NCBI GenBank assembly: GCA_019054805.1
Contig: JAHQIY010000003.1
Span: forward strand, 2,356,001-2,420,000
Reading direction: 5' to 3'
DNA from: Brachionus manjavacas
Lineage: Eukaryota > Rotifera > Eurotatoria > Ploima > Brachionidae
Length of the DNA: 64,000 nucleotides
The first letter of the stretch is position 1. Every line of letters begins with the position of its first letter. Position numbers and translations under genes: made by a program. The notes beneath the pieces are model-generated. The model did not search any database, was not told the origin of the DNA, and saw only the letters and a list, made by a program, of their open reading frames with translations. This document shows, in pieces, positions 44,689 to 56,847 of the stretch.

Positions 44689-45989
44689 ATTTTTTAATAT
44701 GTAAGTTTATTTTTATGAATAATGAAAAATAAAGTAAAAAAAAAGAAAAAAAATTTTCGAAAATTTTTGGAATTTATTCAAAATCAATTTTGCTTGAGCT
44801 CTAAAACTGCATTTAGATATCTAGAGTATCTGTCTTTATTTTTCATTTTTCTTTTTTTAATGTCTCAAATTGAAACATTTTGTCTCTAGATGATTTGATT
44901 TTGATGCAAATTAACAAACTAATTTTGAATTTCAAACTTTTTTTTTTCATCAAACACCCCTTGGGTGATAAAAAATCTAAATTTTGGTTTTAAAAATAAT
45001 TTGTCGGGTTCCTTTCAACGTTCTTCTGATAAGTTTCAATTTATATTGACTAGTTATTAGGATTGAATTATTTTTCGGCTAATTGAAGTTCATGATCAAA
45101 TTTAAATTTAAATCAAAATTTTTAGTTTTGATTTTAAAAAGGCATTTTGTATCATTTTTTTAAATAAAAAATGGCTTAACTTTATTAAACACTATTTGTT
45201 TAATCATAAATTAGGAAGAAAACTTAATGCATTTTTATCTGAAGTAAAAAAAAATCTTAATCAATATTTTAAAAATTTGCTATACAAAATTAAACTTGGT
45301 TCCGCTGTATAAATTTTAGTTAATATTAAAATATCATTTAAAGCCATAATTTGGATACCTTAATGTTGATTTTAAATTTGTCATTAAAATTTTTAAATAA
45401 AGATTTTAGAAAAATCAATTAAAGATCAGTTAGACAAAAAAAGATTTGCTTTTTTTAAATAAAAATAATAAACATTTTGTGTTTATTTAAAAAAAAATTT
45501 AAAAAGTTTATTATATTATTTTTCATTAAGATTCTAGTCCATTAAATTTTGATCATGTGATCATGATCATGAATTTCAAGGAGCTTTCATTATTTTTCTC
45601 AGCCTCTTAGTTAAAATACATTTATTTTAATTAAGATTGAGCACTTAAATTATTGATGGAGCTATTGACGAAATTCTTAGCTTAAAAGTGAATATATTGA
45701 TACAGAAATAAAGTTTATAGTAATTATAACACTTTAACTTTCATTTTTGCTTCCAACACAATGATTTTGTTTGATTTTTTGAATGCTTGAATAAAATGTA
45801 ATTAAAAACAGAATTAATCAAGTGGCTTTGAAAACTTCAAGTCTGATATTAATTAGATTTGATGCAACAAAAATTAATAAACATCTAAAACAAACATTGT
45901 AAGGTAAGTAAAAATTTTTATTTTAAAATCCTTTATTATTCTTGGCTTATTCTTTTTAATTTTTCCAAATCATCACCTTCTAATAGATC
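44689..45989. other. AT-rich tract
   Basis: No coding region. A cluster of overlapping GATCATG words at 45549-45572 forms a small palindromic patch. Confidence 0.4.
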
Positions 45990-46315
45990 TGATTCAATTT
46001 GGTTATGTCTATGCAATTTAAAATTAAAACATTACAGAACTCTCCTAAACGAGCTAATTCAAAATAAAAGAAATTCATGAATTTTGGTCCAAATTATCTT
46101 GCTTTCTAACTTTCATGCCTTTTTCTATTTTCGAACTAATGTTCCTTTTTAATTTTTTATTTTTTTTTTTTTTTGTAATTTTATTTTTAGGTAATAATTT
46201 TTCATTTTTTAAAAAAACACAAAAACACAAAAAAATTTTTATATTTTTTTTTACTTCTCCTTAAAGGAGGTTAATTCAATTCAATAAATAAATAAATAAA
46301 TAGACAAATTTATCA
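45990..46315 (+). repeat. LINE C-terminus and 3' end with hairpin CTCCTT-A-AAGGAG
   Basis: A decayed ORF2 end (ITELS, NELIQNKRNS) is followed by a T-rich 3' UTR, the hairpin at 46257-46269 and a tail of four aaat units. The coding identification is weak; the hairpin-plus-tail is clear. Confidence 0.45.
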
Positions 46316-46599
46316 AAAATCCGCTTGATCTGAATCCAAATTCTTTTTAATAATTTTTTATTTGAATTACTATTATTATTTGGGGATCAGGAACGAAAGA
46401 AGAAATTGTAATATAGTAAAGGAATAGTAAGAAATAGTAAAGGTTCCTAAAAGCTTTATAATTTAGACCCCGTTTTTTATTATTAAGAATCGAATTTTTA
46501 CCAAGAATTTTTGTCTCATTTTGTCTAATGATTTTATTATATTTTCAAAAGACCATCCAACAACGAGATTTTTCAACTGATATTTTCATTTTATACTTG

Positions 46600-46945
46600 C
46601 AAAGTCAGTGTTTTTTTATTTATTTGTTTATCTTACCGAGCTAATGCTCCTTCAGAGTAAATAAAAAACAAAGTAAATTAAAATAAAGTTAAATAATATA
46701 AAATAAAATAGAAAATAAATAAAAATGTCGATTTGAGATTGTTAGTAGTTTATTTTTATTGAAAGCCTCTTGGTGCATAAAATTGGAGGGGGTATCATAA
46801 TTCAGCTTCAAAATAGATCGAACTGCTGAATTTTGAATAACTTGTATTTTTTGATGTTAGTTTCTGAGAGTGAATTTAAACAAGGAAAAGCATAATTCAA
46901 GATTTATTCTATCTAAGATTTTTAAATGATATATATTTTTTATAA
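46600..46945 (-). pseudogene. LINE ORF2 fragment and 3' end, minus strand
   Basis: Minus strand reads IQVIQNSAVRSILKLNYD, TPSNFMHQEAFNKNKLLT and ISNR, equivalent to the LINE at 2.8-2.96 kb (KLQAIQNTAVRSILKLKYD). It then jumps by deletion to the same 3' end (hairpin GAGC-ATTA-GCTC at about 46637-46650). The loop differs from the other copies while the stem is kept. Confidence 0.7.
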
Positions 46946-47007
46946 AAATTGAAAATAAATAAAATATTTTGTTTAAAAATTTTATTTCTAGTTTTTTATT
47001 TTATTAT

Positions 47008-47048
47008 AAACTGACCGGTTTCGGCTAAATGAAGCCTTACTCAGAGTC
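47008..47048 (-). ncRNA. Decayed hammerhead ribozyme motif of a PLE
   Basis: On the minus strand: AGACT, CTGAGTA, then stem II AGGCT-tcattt-AGCC, then GAAA, then CCGGTC and AGTTT. Stem I pairs AGACT with AGTTT (one G-U), stem II pairs GGCT with AGCC, and GAAA and the GTC cleavage triplet are in place. The core CTGATGA has become CTGAGTA, so self-cleavage is probably lost. Hammerheads of this minimal type are known from the pseudo-LTRs of Penelope-like elements. This one lies about 350 bases beyond the coding end of the minus-strand PLE at 47390-48980. Confidence 0.6.
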
Positions 47049-47389
47049 TAAAAATTGAAAATCATAATAATTTAATTTAGTAAAAATTTTATCTTAATTT
47101 AATTTATAATTTTTATGAATTTTATAAATACACAAATTTTTAATCATTAAATAAATATAGAATAAATTTACAGAAAAAAGAAAAAAATAGAAAATTAAAG
47201 AATTAATGGAAATTTTTTACAATTTTTACAACATCATTGTCTATTAAAATTTATGATCTTTTTATTTTAATCTTTAACTTAACTAAATTTACAATTTAAC
47301 AATTTTATTTCAGGAAGCAAAAGTTGTTTATCTTTTAAATATTTGGAATTTTTTTGTTCAATATGGGCTTATCTAACTTAAGGAAGAAA

Positions 47390-48980
47390 TTTATTAGATT
47401 TGTTTCAATTGATCTGCGTTTATTTAATTCAGCTAGATTTGCTAAATTTGAGTCAAAAATATAAAAATTAAAATCATCAAACTATGAGTATAAAAACCAA
47501 AATGTGCTGCTACTTCACTTAAACTAGAGAATTTGCTTAAACATTTATTTACGTTATTTTTTATAATATTTAATTGAATATAAATGCTCTTTTATTCTAA
47601 AGCAAGCCTGTTTACTTGTTTCACCAATATAAAAAATATTACATTTGTTACATTTTATTATTTAGATTTTTATTATTTTTATTTCGATTGAGTTACAATT
47701 AGAATTATTCTGAAATGGAATAAAAAATTGTTTATATTTAAAAAAACAAGATAATTAGTATACTTGCAAATTGTACAATTTTCATTTAACCATTTATCAC
47801 TAAAATATTTTTTACAATTATTCAATTTAAATCTTAGAGTAAAATCGAACCTAAATTTTTTACTAATCTGTTAACAAATAATATCTGTTTTATTCAAGTA
47901 TTCACAATCTTTTTTTATTTCTCTATAACTATTTCAAACTAATTGATTCAACAACTTATTATTATTATCATAATTAATAAAATATTTTATTTTTGAATTA
48001 TCAACTAAAGTTCTAATTTTATATGGTAAAAGTTCATCTCTGCTTTTATTTCCTATTGACATGCAAAAACCTAAAATTTTGTCTAAGTTTTCGGTATATT
48101 TTCAAAAATATGAGATGTATGGTTTGAAATAGGCATAAGACAACTACAAGAATTAGTAGGCTTAATATATAATTCAAAAATTAATTTTTTAAATATCATA
48201 TCATAGGTTATTTTTAAATCAAGGAGATAGCTGTTTTATTTTCTTCAATATTTAGTTTTAAATATAAAAATTGTGAAGTTAAATCCTGAGTATTCAATTC
48301 AATCATAGAAACAATAATTAAGTCATCTATAAATCTCTTATATAGAACTTCAGGATGAAAAGTAACCCATTTTCTTTCCAAGATAAATAGAAAGAGATAT
48401 GCTAATGATGGTCCACATTTGCATCCCATGGGTAACTCTCTTATCTGTAAATAATTTAGATTTTCAAATTGAAAAATTCCTGACTTAAAAATTAAATCTA
48501 AAATTGTATGTATGCTAATTAAATTAAAATCAAAGTTATCAATGAAAATATAAGAATCTTTAAGAAAATCACACATTATGTTTATTGCATGGTTTGGTTT
48601 TATATTAATATTCGAAGTCACATGAGTATAAGAAAATTTTTTCAGAATCAAACTTCTTGTTTTTACAGATTTGTGAAGATTCTTGAGAATCGTTTAGGAT
48701 AGTATTACAATTGATAAAACTTTCTTAAAAATTATTTCGATAAATTCTCATAATTTAGATGTTAGATGATTTATGCAATTAATTATGAGTCTTAGACCAA
48801 ATTTTTTCTTATGTAATTCATGAATTTTAAAGTCAAGATTTATTTTTATTTCAATTTTTTTTCAAAGATCACATAAAATGAATTTTCAAAAGAAATTTTC
48901 ATTTTGCATTTGAAAAGCCATCTTTCAATTTCCTTTTGGGAATTATTTATCATGTTTCCAAAATTCCCTATCTTGTTGAA
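47390..48980 (-). pseudogene. Second Penelope-like element, RT and GIY-YIG, minus strand
   Basis: Minus strand in order: KKKFGLRLIINCINHLTS (RT block, about 48820-48760); a 145-codon open stretch (48651-48214) with HAINIMCDFLKDS, ELPMGCKCGPSLAYLFLFIL (motif B) and YKRFIDDLIIV (active site, 48321-48338); then a decayed thumb; and a GIY-YIG domain at about 47640-47500 (NIFYIGETSKQACFRIKEHL, then SEVAAHFGF). It is clearly related to, but a different family from, the PLE in the tandem array. Many stops; not functional. Confidence 0.8.
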
Positions 48981-51094
48981 AATAAAAAAGTAGCCAAATA
49001 AAAGTATAAAAAAAAAGTAAAACTTTTTTTTAAATTATAATAAACAAAATTAAATTTATATTTTAGAAATGAAATATCTTCCGAAAGCAATAAAAAACAA
49101 AAAATTAAATTAATTCTATATTAAATGGAAATATAATATTTTAACTAACTGAAAACAAATTAATGAAAAAGTATAAAAATTAAAAATCAAAAAAAAATAT
49201 TATTAATTAATAATTGAAATTTTATAAATTATTTAAGAAAAGTAATAATTACCGAGCTCCTACAATACATAGTTCTGAGGAAAAATTACGTAAAATTAAC
49301 GTTTAATAAAGAATTAATTTAATTTTTTAATTTATAAACTTAATAAATGAGGAATTTTTTTAAAATCTTTTGATACTCGAACTAAATTTTTCGTTTTATT
49401 TTATTATCATAAAAAAGTATTAAATTTTACTTATAGAATTTTTTTTAAACAACTATTGCAAAGCCTAACTGAGGCTTATATTTACACAAAAATATCTTTA
49501 AATATCAAAAAGCGTAATTCTCATATATCAATCTAAAATTCAAAAAATTATTTACTTAATGATTAATTAAGTTAACACAATTACCAAAGATCGAAATATC
49601 TAATTTAAAATAATGAAATCAAAACTAAGATTAGCTTTGCGTGCATTTTCAAAATTTAAACAATAAGATTTTTTTAGATTAATTTTTATTTTCTCTCAAT
49701 AAAAAAAGGTGTAAATCAAATTTACTAAATAAAAAATGAATTGGAAATTTTAATTATTTAAAACTTGGCAAAATAAAAATAAGTAACTTTTTAATTAAAT
49801 CAAAAACTAAAGCATGAGAAATTTATCAAAATGAATATTTTTAAAAGTAAGGTGTTTGTTGAATTTAAAAAGCGCAGCTTTGAATCTCCAGACATATAAT
49901 TTAATTTAAATTTCTTTTTATCAAAAAAACTGATAGTACGAAAATCAAAAAATCACTGAGTTTTGGAATAAAAAAAGGAGTGTTAAAAATCAAATGAGTT
50001 TGGTTGCTTCGGAAGTGATGTTTGTTTCAAGCAAATATTGTGTCAATAAAATATAAATTAATGTTTTCGGAAGTATTTTTACTACAATAAGGCACTTAAA
50101 AATATCATGTTATACACAATATGTCACGTTTTAGCATTATTCAAAATTGCACATTTTTAAATCAAATACTCTCATCAAATATAATTACAATTTTTGGTAA
50201 TACTTTCAATTTTTTCTTACTAGTTTTAGATAGAACTTTTTTTTTTATAAACAATAAATTTATTTATAGGCTTAGATGAAAAAATATCTCCTTTTTTTAA
50301 ATGATATAACATAAATACTTAGACAGTCATTTTTTCTCAATCGGTTATAGATAAGACCCGGAAAACAATATTATACGGATTCTCATTTAGCATTTAACTA
50401 AAGCAAATCTTAAATTTACGGATTAATTGGAAATTATTTAATTTTTTTTTTCAAATTAAAGTTTTTAATATTTAAAAGAGTTAATAAATTTTTTTTATTT
50501 AATTTTTAGTTTTTAAAAAAAATTCTTATATTGCAAAAAAATATTGATTCTTAAGACAGATAAAATATAGCAAAAAATATGAGCTATAGACAATGAACTT
50601 ATTATTTTTAAATTATAAACAAAAGGACACTTTTTATTCTAGGGAATAAAATATTCATAGATTTAAAATAAGTTCATTGTGAATCCATGAAAAATGTTGT
50701 GAAAATTTATTTTTGTTTTTTTTTAATTTCCTTTCGAATGATTTTGCAAATTTTAGGATGAATTATTAAATTTTTTTCTCACCATTAACACTCACACTTC
50801 GAACGTTTTGGACGTCATTATATTTTTAAAATTTTTTCTAAGATTTTTTTGAGAGGACGATTAATATGCTGTAAATAGTTGTTTGTATCTAATGAACTTT
50901 AATTAATTATTTTTGAATATATTTCAAATAAATCTTAAACTAAAAAAACATAAAACTCTTTTTGAGAAAAAACGATAACTGTTTTGGAAAGGGGTTTTTG
51001 TTGCATTTACTATAATAAGCCATTAAAAAAAAGAATAAAGATAAAAGAGGTATTAAGAATTTTTAAATAGAATTTAATATTTTATTAGCAAAAA
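48981..51094. other. Long AT-rich tract, nothing recognised
   Basis: Scanned on both strands; no motif of a known family was found. Confidence 0.45.
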
Positions 51095-51300
51095 ACTTGG
51101 TTATTTTTTATTTTTATTTATTTGTTTTCTGTACCGAGCTAGGGCTCCTTCAGAATAAATTAAAAAATCAAAATCAAAAAAAAAAAAAAACTCAAAGTTA
51201 ATAAAATGAGATAAAAAAAAATCAAAAAAAAGTAAATAAGCTAAAAAAAAAGAAAGTTTAGTTGGTGGTAAAAATTTCAAATTGAACACTAATCTTTCCA
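51095..51300 (-). repeat. 5'-truncated LINE 3' end, minus strand
   Basis: Reverse complement matches the 3' UTR at 3170-3335 closely, including the hairpin GAGC-CCTA-GCTC and the A-rich tail. Only about 200 bases of the LINE were copied. Confidence 0.75.
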
Positions 51301-52239
51301 CTTTCCATTTTCATTTGCTTTTAAGTTTTCTTAATTTAAATGTTGATGTTTTTCATAATCATAATTTGCAATTAATCTAATAAACTGATTACGAAAATTT
51401 TTTAATTGTTATCACATCGATCATGTTTCACTGTTTATTAAAAATCAATTAAATTTTAAAAAATTTAGCTCTATTTTTGAAAATTTAGTTTAAACATAAA
51501 GTTACTTAGACAGTTCAAATAAGAATTCAGCTTTAACTTTTTGTCAGTTTTTAGCCTGAATAGGTTTAAAAAAATTAAATTCTATTGACATTGAGTAAAG
51601 CTTTTTTTTTAATTTTATTTAGATTTTTTTACATTATTAATTAATTGTCCGCGTCTGATGAATGCTGTACTAAAGATAAAAAAATGTAGCCTTTTTTCGA
51701 GAGCAAAAGAAAGGAAAAAACGAAAATTTTTTTAATGTTTTAAAATAGTAAATTTTACCTTTCGAAAAAGCTTGTTTCATGGTTAAAAATATTAGCAATT
51801 TTTAAGTCTATGAGCAGTTAAGTCTATCAAATAATTTTGGGTACTATTGGTTTTATATTTTTAATTACAGGTGTTTAGTTTGATTTTGATGAAAGGTTTG
51901 TTGAATTTAATACAAATTATTTTGTAAATTTTTTTTCCTTTTTAATTAAGTGCTATATTTTTGAATGGTAAATTTTCAGAATAGAAATGACATCAACATT
52001 TAATTTAAAAAAAAAGATTTTAAGTCAAGTCATATGACTTGACTTTGACTTAATGACTTTTGCCCAAGTCTGCTTTTGATATTGACCCTTAAAAAATGTT
52101 TTATTTTTTGAAGGGATTCTCTTAAGTTAAGTTTTTTCATTTCAAAAGCCGTTTAAAGTTTTGAAAAGCTAGCTTACTTTTTTTACATTAATTAAAAAAA
52201 AAACTAACATCTATTTATTGACGAATATTATAAAAATGT
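51301..52239. other. AT-rich tract with a 24-base perfect palindrome
   Basis: The palindrome at 52022-52045 is centred on CATATG and built of AAGTCAAGTCAT and its complement. No gene recognised. Confidence 0.45.
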
Positions 52240-52375
52240 TTACATTTCTCTCCGGTCAGACATCAACTGCTTACAAAGAACCAACTTCTTCACGAAAAGA
52301 GTCGTAAACGAATGTTCCTATGGGATGTTATTGAATTTTCAACAGTCAATCAATTAAAAAATAGTTAAAGTTATC
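52240..52375 (+). pseudogene. LINE ORF2 C-terminal scrap
   Basis: Reads CLQRTNFFTKRVVNE and, after a frameshift, WDVIEFSTVNQLKNS and a stop, the usual end of ORF2 in Jockey/CR1-like LINEs (FFT-RVVN-WN-LP, VN-FKN). Confidence 0.6.
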
Positions 52376-52879
52376 TTAATTTTTATATATTTTATTTATA
52401 GTAGACTTTTCTGTCTTAGAACCCGTATAGCCGAATGGTTTGCGTGGTAAAATTGATTTCAAATGACCCTTATTTTTAAAAAATTACCAATTTTTAAAAT
52501 TCCTCTATTTTTTTTCCATTGAACATAAAAAAAAAATGTATTTTTATTCTTGTAAAATAATTTGGTAAATTTAAAAATGAATGAAATATCGTTTTTTTTC
52601 ATTTTATTATAATTCATAATTTAGATTTAGCTAATTCTTTTCTTTATTTTGTAAACAACAATTAATATTTTCATCGTTTTTTGACAAGTTGAAAATTAGA
52701 AATTTTTGAAGTAGATTTTAAGATATTTCATGAACAGATAATTAGAAAATAATGATCAATTTTGCATTTGATTTTGCATCAGTATTTAATCAAAATTTAT
52801 TTGCAAAAAATTTATAGAATTATAGATCTGCTTAGAAGGTGCGGTTCTGAATTCGTAAAAAGTTTTTAGAATTATTTTT

Positions 52880-53102
52880 ATAAAATGACACGAGACAGAT
52901 TGTCAGTGGTTTTCTAAAATAATACGCTTTGCCCCCGCCAGTTACTGAATCGACCTCGGTTAACCAATTCAAGAACCACTACGATGCCTATAAGTCGGCC
53001 TGTACTTCATAACTGGTTAACGTCTAACCTTTCTTTATGTACATTCTTGTAACTATATATTAGAAATTTCCTATCTTTATTTTAAATTTGTAAATTTAAT
53101 TG

Positions 53103-53134
<32 letters not shown>

Positions 53135-53150
53135 TAAAGAAAAAAAAATA
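52880..53150 (+). pseudogene. LINE ORF2 C-terminus, 3' UTR and A tail
   Basis: Reads LPPPVTESTSVNQFKNHYDA and a stop at about 53015, then a 3' UTR and a long A-rich tail (53109-53155). Confidence 0.65.
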
Positions 53151-53218
53151 AATAAATGCTGTAATACATGTAACAATCTATTAAAATTTAAGTCTTCTTA
53201 ACATTCATTTATTTAGCT

Positions 53219-53255
<37 letters not shown>

Positions 53256-53590
53256 CATATAATCAAAAATCAATTGTAACTAACCTATTTATGTAATTAA
53301 TCATCTCTTAGTTTTTTATACTATTGAACCATTATTTAATTCATTTTTTATTTATTTCTTATTCATGACTAATTTTTTGAATTACTTTTAATCTACTTAA
53401 TCACATTAATCTGTATAATCTCTCGTATTCGTCTTGTACCTCAGTTTCGTCTCTGTTACTTTCATTGTAGTTCCTTAATTAATCTCTCGATTTTTGCGCA
53501 ATTAGCTACCATAGATGGCTTCCGAGTAAGTCATCTCCGCAAGCTCGCTTGCTGTAGCTTTTTATTATTATTATTATTATTATAATTCAA
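53151..53590 (+). repeat. LINE 3' UTR with hairpin GCAAG-CTCG-CTTGC and ATT tail
   Basis: The stretch from 53180 is present as a close inverted copy at 56410-56820. It has a poly-T tract, then tctctcgatttttgcgcaatta, the hairpin at 53539-53552 and an ATT microsatellite. Confidence 0.7.
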
Positions 53591-53759
53591 TATTTTAATT
53601 TTAATTTTTTTTTATTTAGTTTTTTTGATTTTAATTTTTTTTGGTTTTACTTAAAGTTTTAAATTTGTTTCAGGGAAATTTATTTAATTTAAAAATTTAA
53701 TTTATTAAGATTAAGTGTGATTAAGTTTAATATTTTGTAAAAAAATATTGAAGAGATCA

Positions 53760-54035
53760 AGAATATATGTATCAGTAGATAGACAGACAATCTTTTGAAT
53801 TGACAGATACCGACTCGATCAACAAGTTTAAAAACGGATACGATGCCTTCCATTCTAGTCAACAATCTTGAACATGAACATTTATTTGTAAAGCTTTCTT
53901 TTACAGCTTTTTCTTTCTGTAATCTTAGCTCTTATGTGTTATGTGCAAGAGCTACCATTGTTGACCTCCTACTAGGCCACTTACGCAAGCAAGTCTTGCT
54001 GTAGCTTAGTTATATTATTATTATTTTTATTATAA
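53760..54035 (+). pseudogene. Related LINE ORF2 end, 3' UTR and ATT tail
   Basis: Reads ELTDTDSINKFKNGYDAFHS and a stop at about 53865, related to the copy at 52.9 kb. The 3' UTR holds the same hairpin with another loop (GCAAG-CAAGT-CTTGC, 53985-53999) and an ATT tail. Confidence 0.6.
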
Positions 54036-54939
54036 TATAAGATTATAAAATAAAAAATTAAAATTTTTAAATTAACAAAAAAAATTTTTTAAATCTCTTG
54101 TTCATTTTTTAAAAGATCCGATAAATCTATTTATGAAGAAAACAAGCTAGATCAATCTTTATGAATTTATCTAAAAGTTTTAAATAGTTTTAGTTGATTT
54201 TAATTTAGACAAAAAAATATGGTGAACAATTTAATCTTAATTTTTTCATTGTTTTAAAGATATGAACAATTTGTCTGAAATTTTACATCAAAAAATTTAA
54301 TTTTAAGAATAATTAAATTTATCATTTGTTTACGAATTATTCGTCAATGACGAAAAAATGTTTACTCTTTGAAAAAAAAATATAATCAAAAAGTATTTAA
54401 GAATGCTTGGTAAATATTTGTGTTTTATGTAAAAATCTGATCGATTTTTTGTTTTCTAATTTTTTTAAATAAATTATATTATTTTTTTAAAATTTGCAAA
54501 CAAAAAAATAAAATAGATAGAAATGAGGTTCTTAGAAATCTAAATAATTTTTTTTCAATTTCTTTTTTTTTTAAATTAAATGTTGATAAGAAAATTCAAT
54601 AGTTCGAATAAAAAGAATTAAAATAACTCTTTAAAATTTGATTCAAAAGAAAAATATTTAAATTTGGATATTTGGTTAACACGAAAACTAATTATAAAAA
54701 TAACATTAATTAATTATTTGCGTTTCGAAGAAAAATTTAAAATAATTCAAAATTACGGGGGAAGACAAAGTTTCCGGAATAAGTTTATGTTGACGAAACT
54801 TCCTCATTCTAAATGCAATTTTAAATCTGAAGACAGATAATAAATCCTCAGAGTTTGTTTAGTATTTTAACTTCAAATAATAATTTTATTGACCTGCTTA
54901 CTTAAAAAAAAATGAATCAAAGAGAGATCCTATGAAAAA
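54036..54939. other. AT-rich tract
   Basis: Nothing recognised. Confidence 0.45.
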
Positions 54940-55255
54940 ATTTGTGCATTGGGAAAAAAATTACTGTCGACCATAAATGGAAACACCAATTATTGCTCCG
55001 ACAAAAAGATGAAGAGGTCAGTTAGTGTTAAGTATAATAGAAAGTCTAAGTTCGAGAAATGCAATTTATCACATCGTTTTCCAAGATCAGGAGAATGCTT
55101 CCCTTCATTAAAAAGTATCATTCAGACAAAAATTTTCAGAAGCGTCATTGGACTTAAACACTTCATCAATTGAGGCTTAGGATACTAAAATGTTGCCGTG
55201 AAATCAGCCTAACATCAATACAGACCCTTAAAGAAGGTGTAAAAGTCGGATTGAC
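54940..55255 (+). pseudogene. Unrecognised coding-like island
   Basis: Higher GC than the surroundings; about 75 open codons (MKRSVSVKYNRKSKFEKCNL, SHRFPRSGECFPSLKS, TKIFRSVIGLKHFIN) and, after a stop and frameshift, REISLTSIQTLKEGVKVGLT. Basic composition suggests a nucleic-acid-binding transposon protein, but no family is recognised. Confidence 0.3.
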
Positions 55256-55284
55256 AAAAATAATAGAAAAAAATTAATAAATAA

Positions 55285-55991
55285 AGGCATATAATTATTA
55301 CCTGGGTTTATTTTATGTAAAAAAAAACTAAAATACTGAATTTGGAACAAAATTTTTTATTCATTACTTTTTTTTTGAAATATATAGTACTAATTATCTG
55401 AATAGAACAAAAAAATAAAAATAATAACAAAATATATTTTTTAAGGACAAAAAAATCAAATTCTCTATCGTGACATTTTTTAGCATCCTCCAAGGAGCGA
55501 AAACTACAGAAAGGAAGATAACTTTATCTTTTCCTCTAGTTTTTCCTTTAGTATTAGCTCCAAAGGCCTAATCTTGAGATATGTTATAAGGAATTTCTTC
55601 TATTACAGGCATTTTATTTAAATTCGCGAGTTATTTTAGAGATTTATTTATTTATTCGATTAACTATATCGAACTAGAGATAAGGCTACATTGGTTTATA
55701 TTAAAGTAAAATCAAAAGTGTTAATTTGAAAAACAAAACAAAAAAGAAAAAAAAAATTCAAAGTGGCTATTTTTTTGAACATTATAGGATTGATTAATAA
55801 AAAATTTAAATTTTTATGTTTTTTACAAGAGTTTCTTTTCAATCAATTATGTATTAATAAATTTAAATAGTGATCAATTTAAATGTAATTGACATTAATT
55901 ACAAAAAAAAACCAAAATGTTTTTATCTTGTTCCTAATTCAGTATTTTGGTTTTTAATTTGAATAATTATCGTTTAAAAATATTATACGCG
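55285..55991 (-). mobile_element. Small TIR transposon X, copy X2
   Basis: Inverted near-identical copy of X1, better preserved at its outer end (…AATATTATACGCG). Flanks ATAAATAAA and ATAAATCAA suggest a 9-base target duplication with one change. It contains the same decayed 61-codon frame as X1. Confidence 0.65.
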
Positions 55992-56409
55992 ATAAATCAA
56001 CCTTATTAAGCTTTAAATTCTCTTTCTAAATCATTTGCCCATAGTCTTCATTATTTAAAAATGAAGGAGTTATGACCTTTTGAAAAATTCCGGAAACTTT
56101 GTGTTCACCTATTTTTTAATTTATTTTAAGCATTTTTGATTTAAAATTTGGTAGTTTTTTTAAAAAGTACAAAGTTTTCACATTGCCAATATGATTGATT
56201 TTTGGGTTTTATTAGAAATCAATAAAAAAAAACAAGACTTCGATTAATTAAACAAGAAGCAAAAAAGTATAGAAAGGTCATCTTTAAGACAAGAAAAAAA
56301 TGCAAAACAGGTTTTCTTTATTTTCAAACCTGAAAAACACTGATTTTTTGCCTTTTTTAGTGCCGAAGCTGGATCGATGAATTTTAAAAAATAACTTTAC
56401 ATTTTTTCT
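55992..56409. other. AT-rich sequence between X2 and an inverted LINE tail
   Basis: Nothing recognised. Confidence 0.4.
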
Positions 56410-56414
56410 TTGTA

Positions 56415-56446
<32 letters not shown>

Positions 56447-56820
56447 GCTACAGCAAGCGAGCTTGCGGAGATGACTTACTCGGAAGCCATCTATGGTAGC
56501 TAATTGCGCAAAAATCGAGAGATTAATTAAGGAACTACAATGAAAGTAACAGAGACGAAACTGAGGTACAAGACGAATACGAGAGATTATACAGATTAAT
56601 GTGATTAAGTAGATTAAAAGTAATTCAAAAAATTAGTCATGAATAAGAAATAAATAAAAAATGAATTAAATAATGGTTCAATAGTATAAAAAACTAAGAG
56701 ATGATTAATTACATAAATAGGTTAGTTACAATTGATTTTTGATTATATGATTAAAAAAAAAAAAAAAAAAAAAAAAAAATTAGCTAAATAAATGAATGTT
56801 AAGAAGACTTAAATTTTAAT
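56410..56820 (-). repeat. LINE 3' UTR, inverted copy of 53180-53590
   Basis: Reverse complement of the earlier copy, from the ATT (here TAA) tail through the hairpin (56457-56470) to ttcttaacattcattt. The two copies are close to identical apart from the length of homopolymers. Confidence 0.8.
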
Positions 56821-56847
56821 ATATTGAGAGCTTTAAGAAAAAATAAT

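Noticed and set aside
51101-51301. 66-codon minus-strand frame rich in F and L
   Set aside because: It is the T-rich LINE 3' UTR read as protein.
53109-53250. CRISPR or simple functional array in A/T runs
   Set aside because: Homopolymer and short microsatellite tails of LINE insertions; no spaced repeats.
43987-55991. X1 and X2 as the ends of one giant 12-kb inverted-repeat element
   Set aside because: Each arm is itself a small element with paired ends and its own flanks, and the interval between them contains only unrelated debris.
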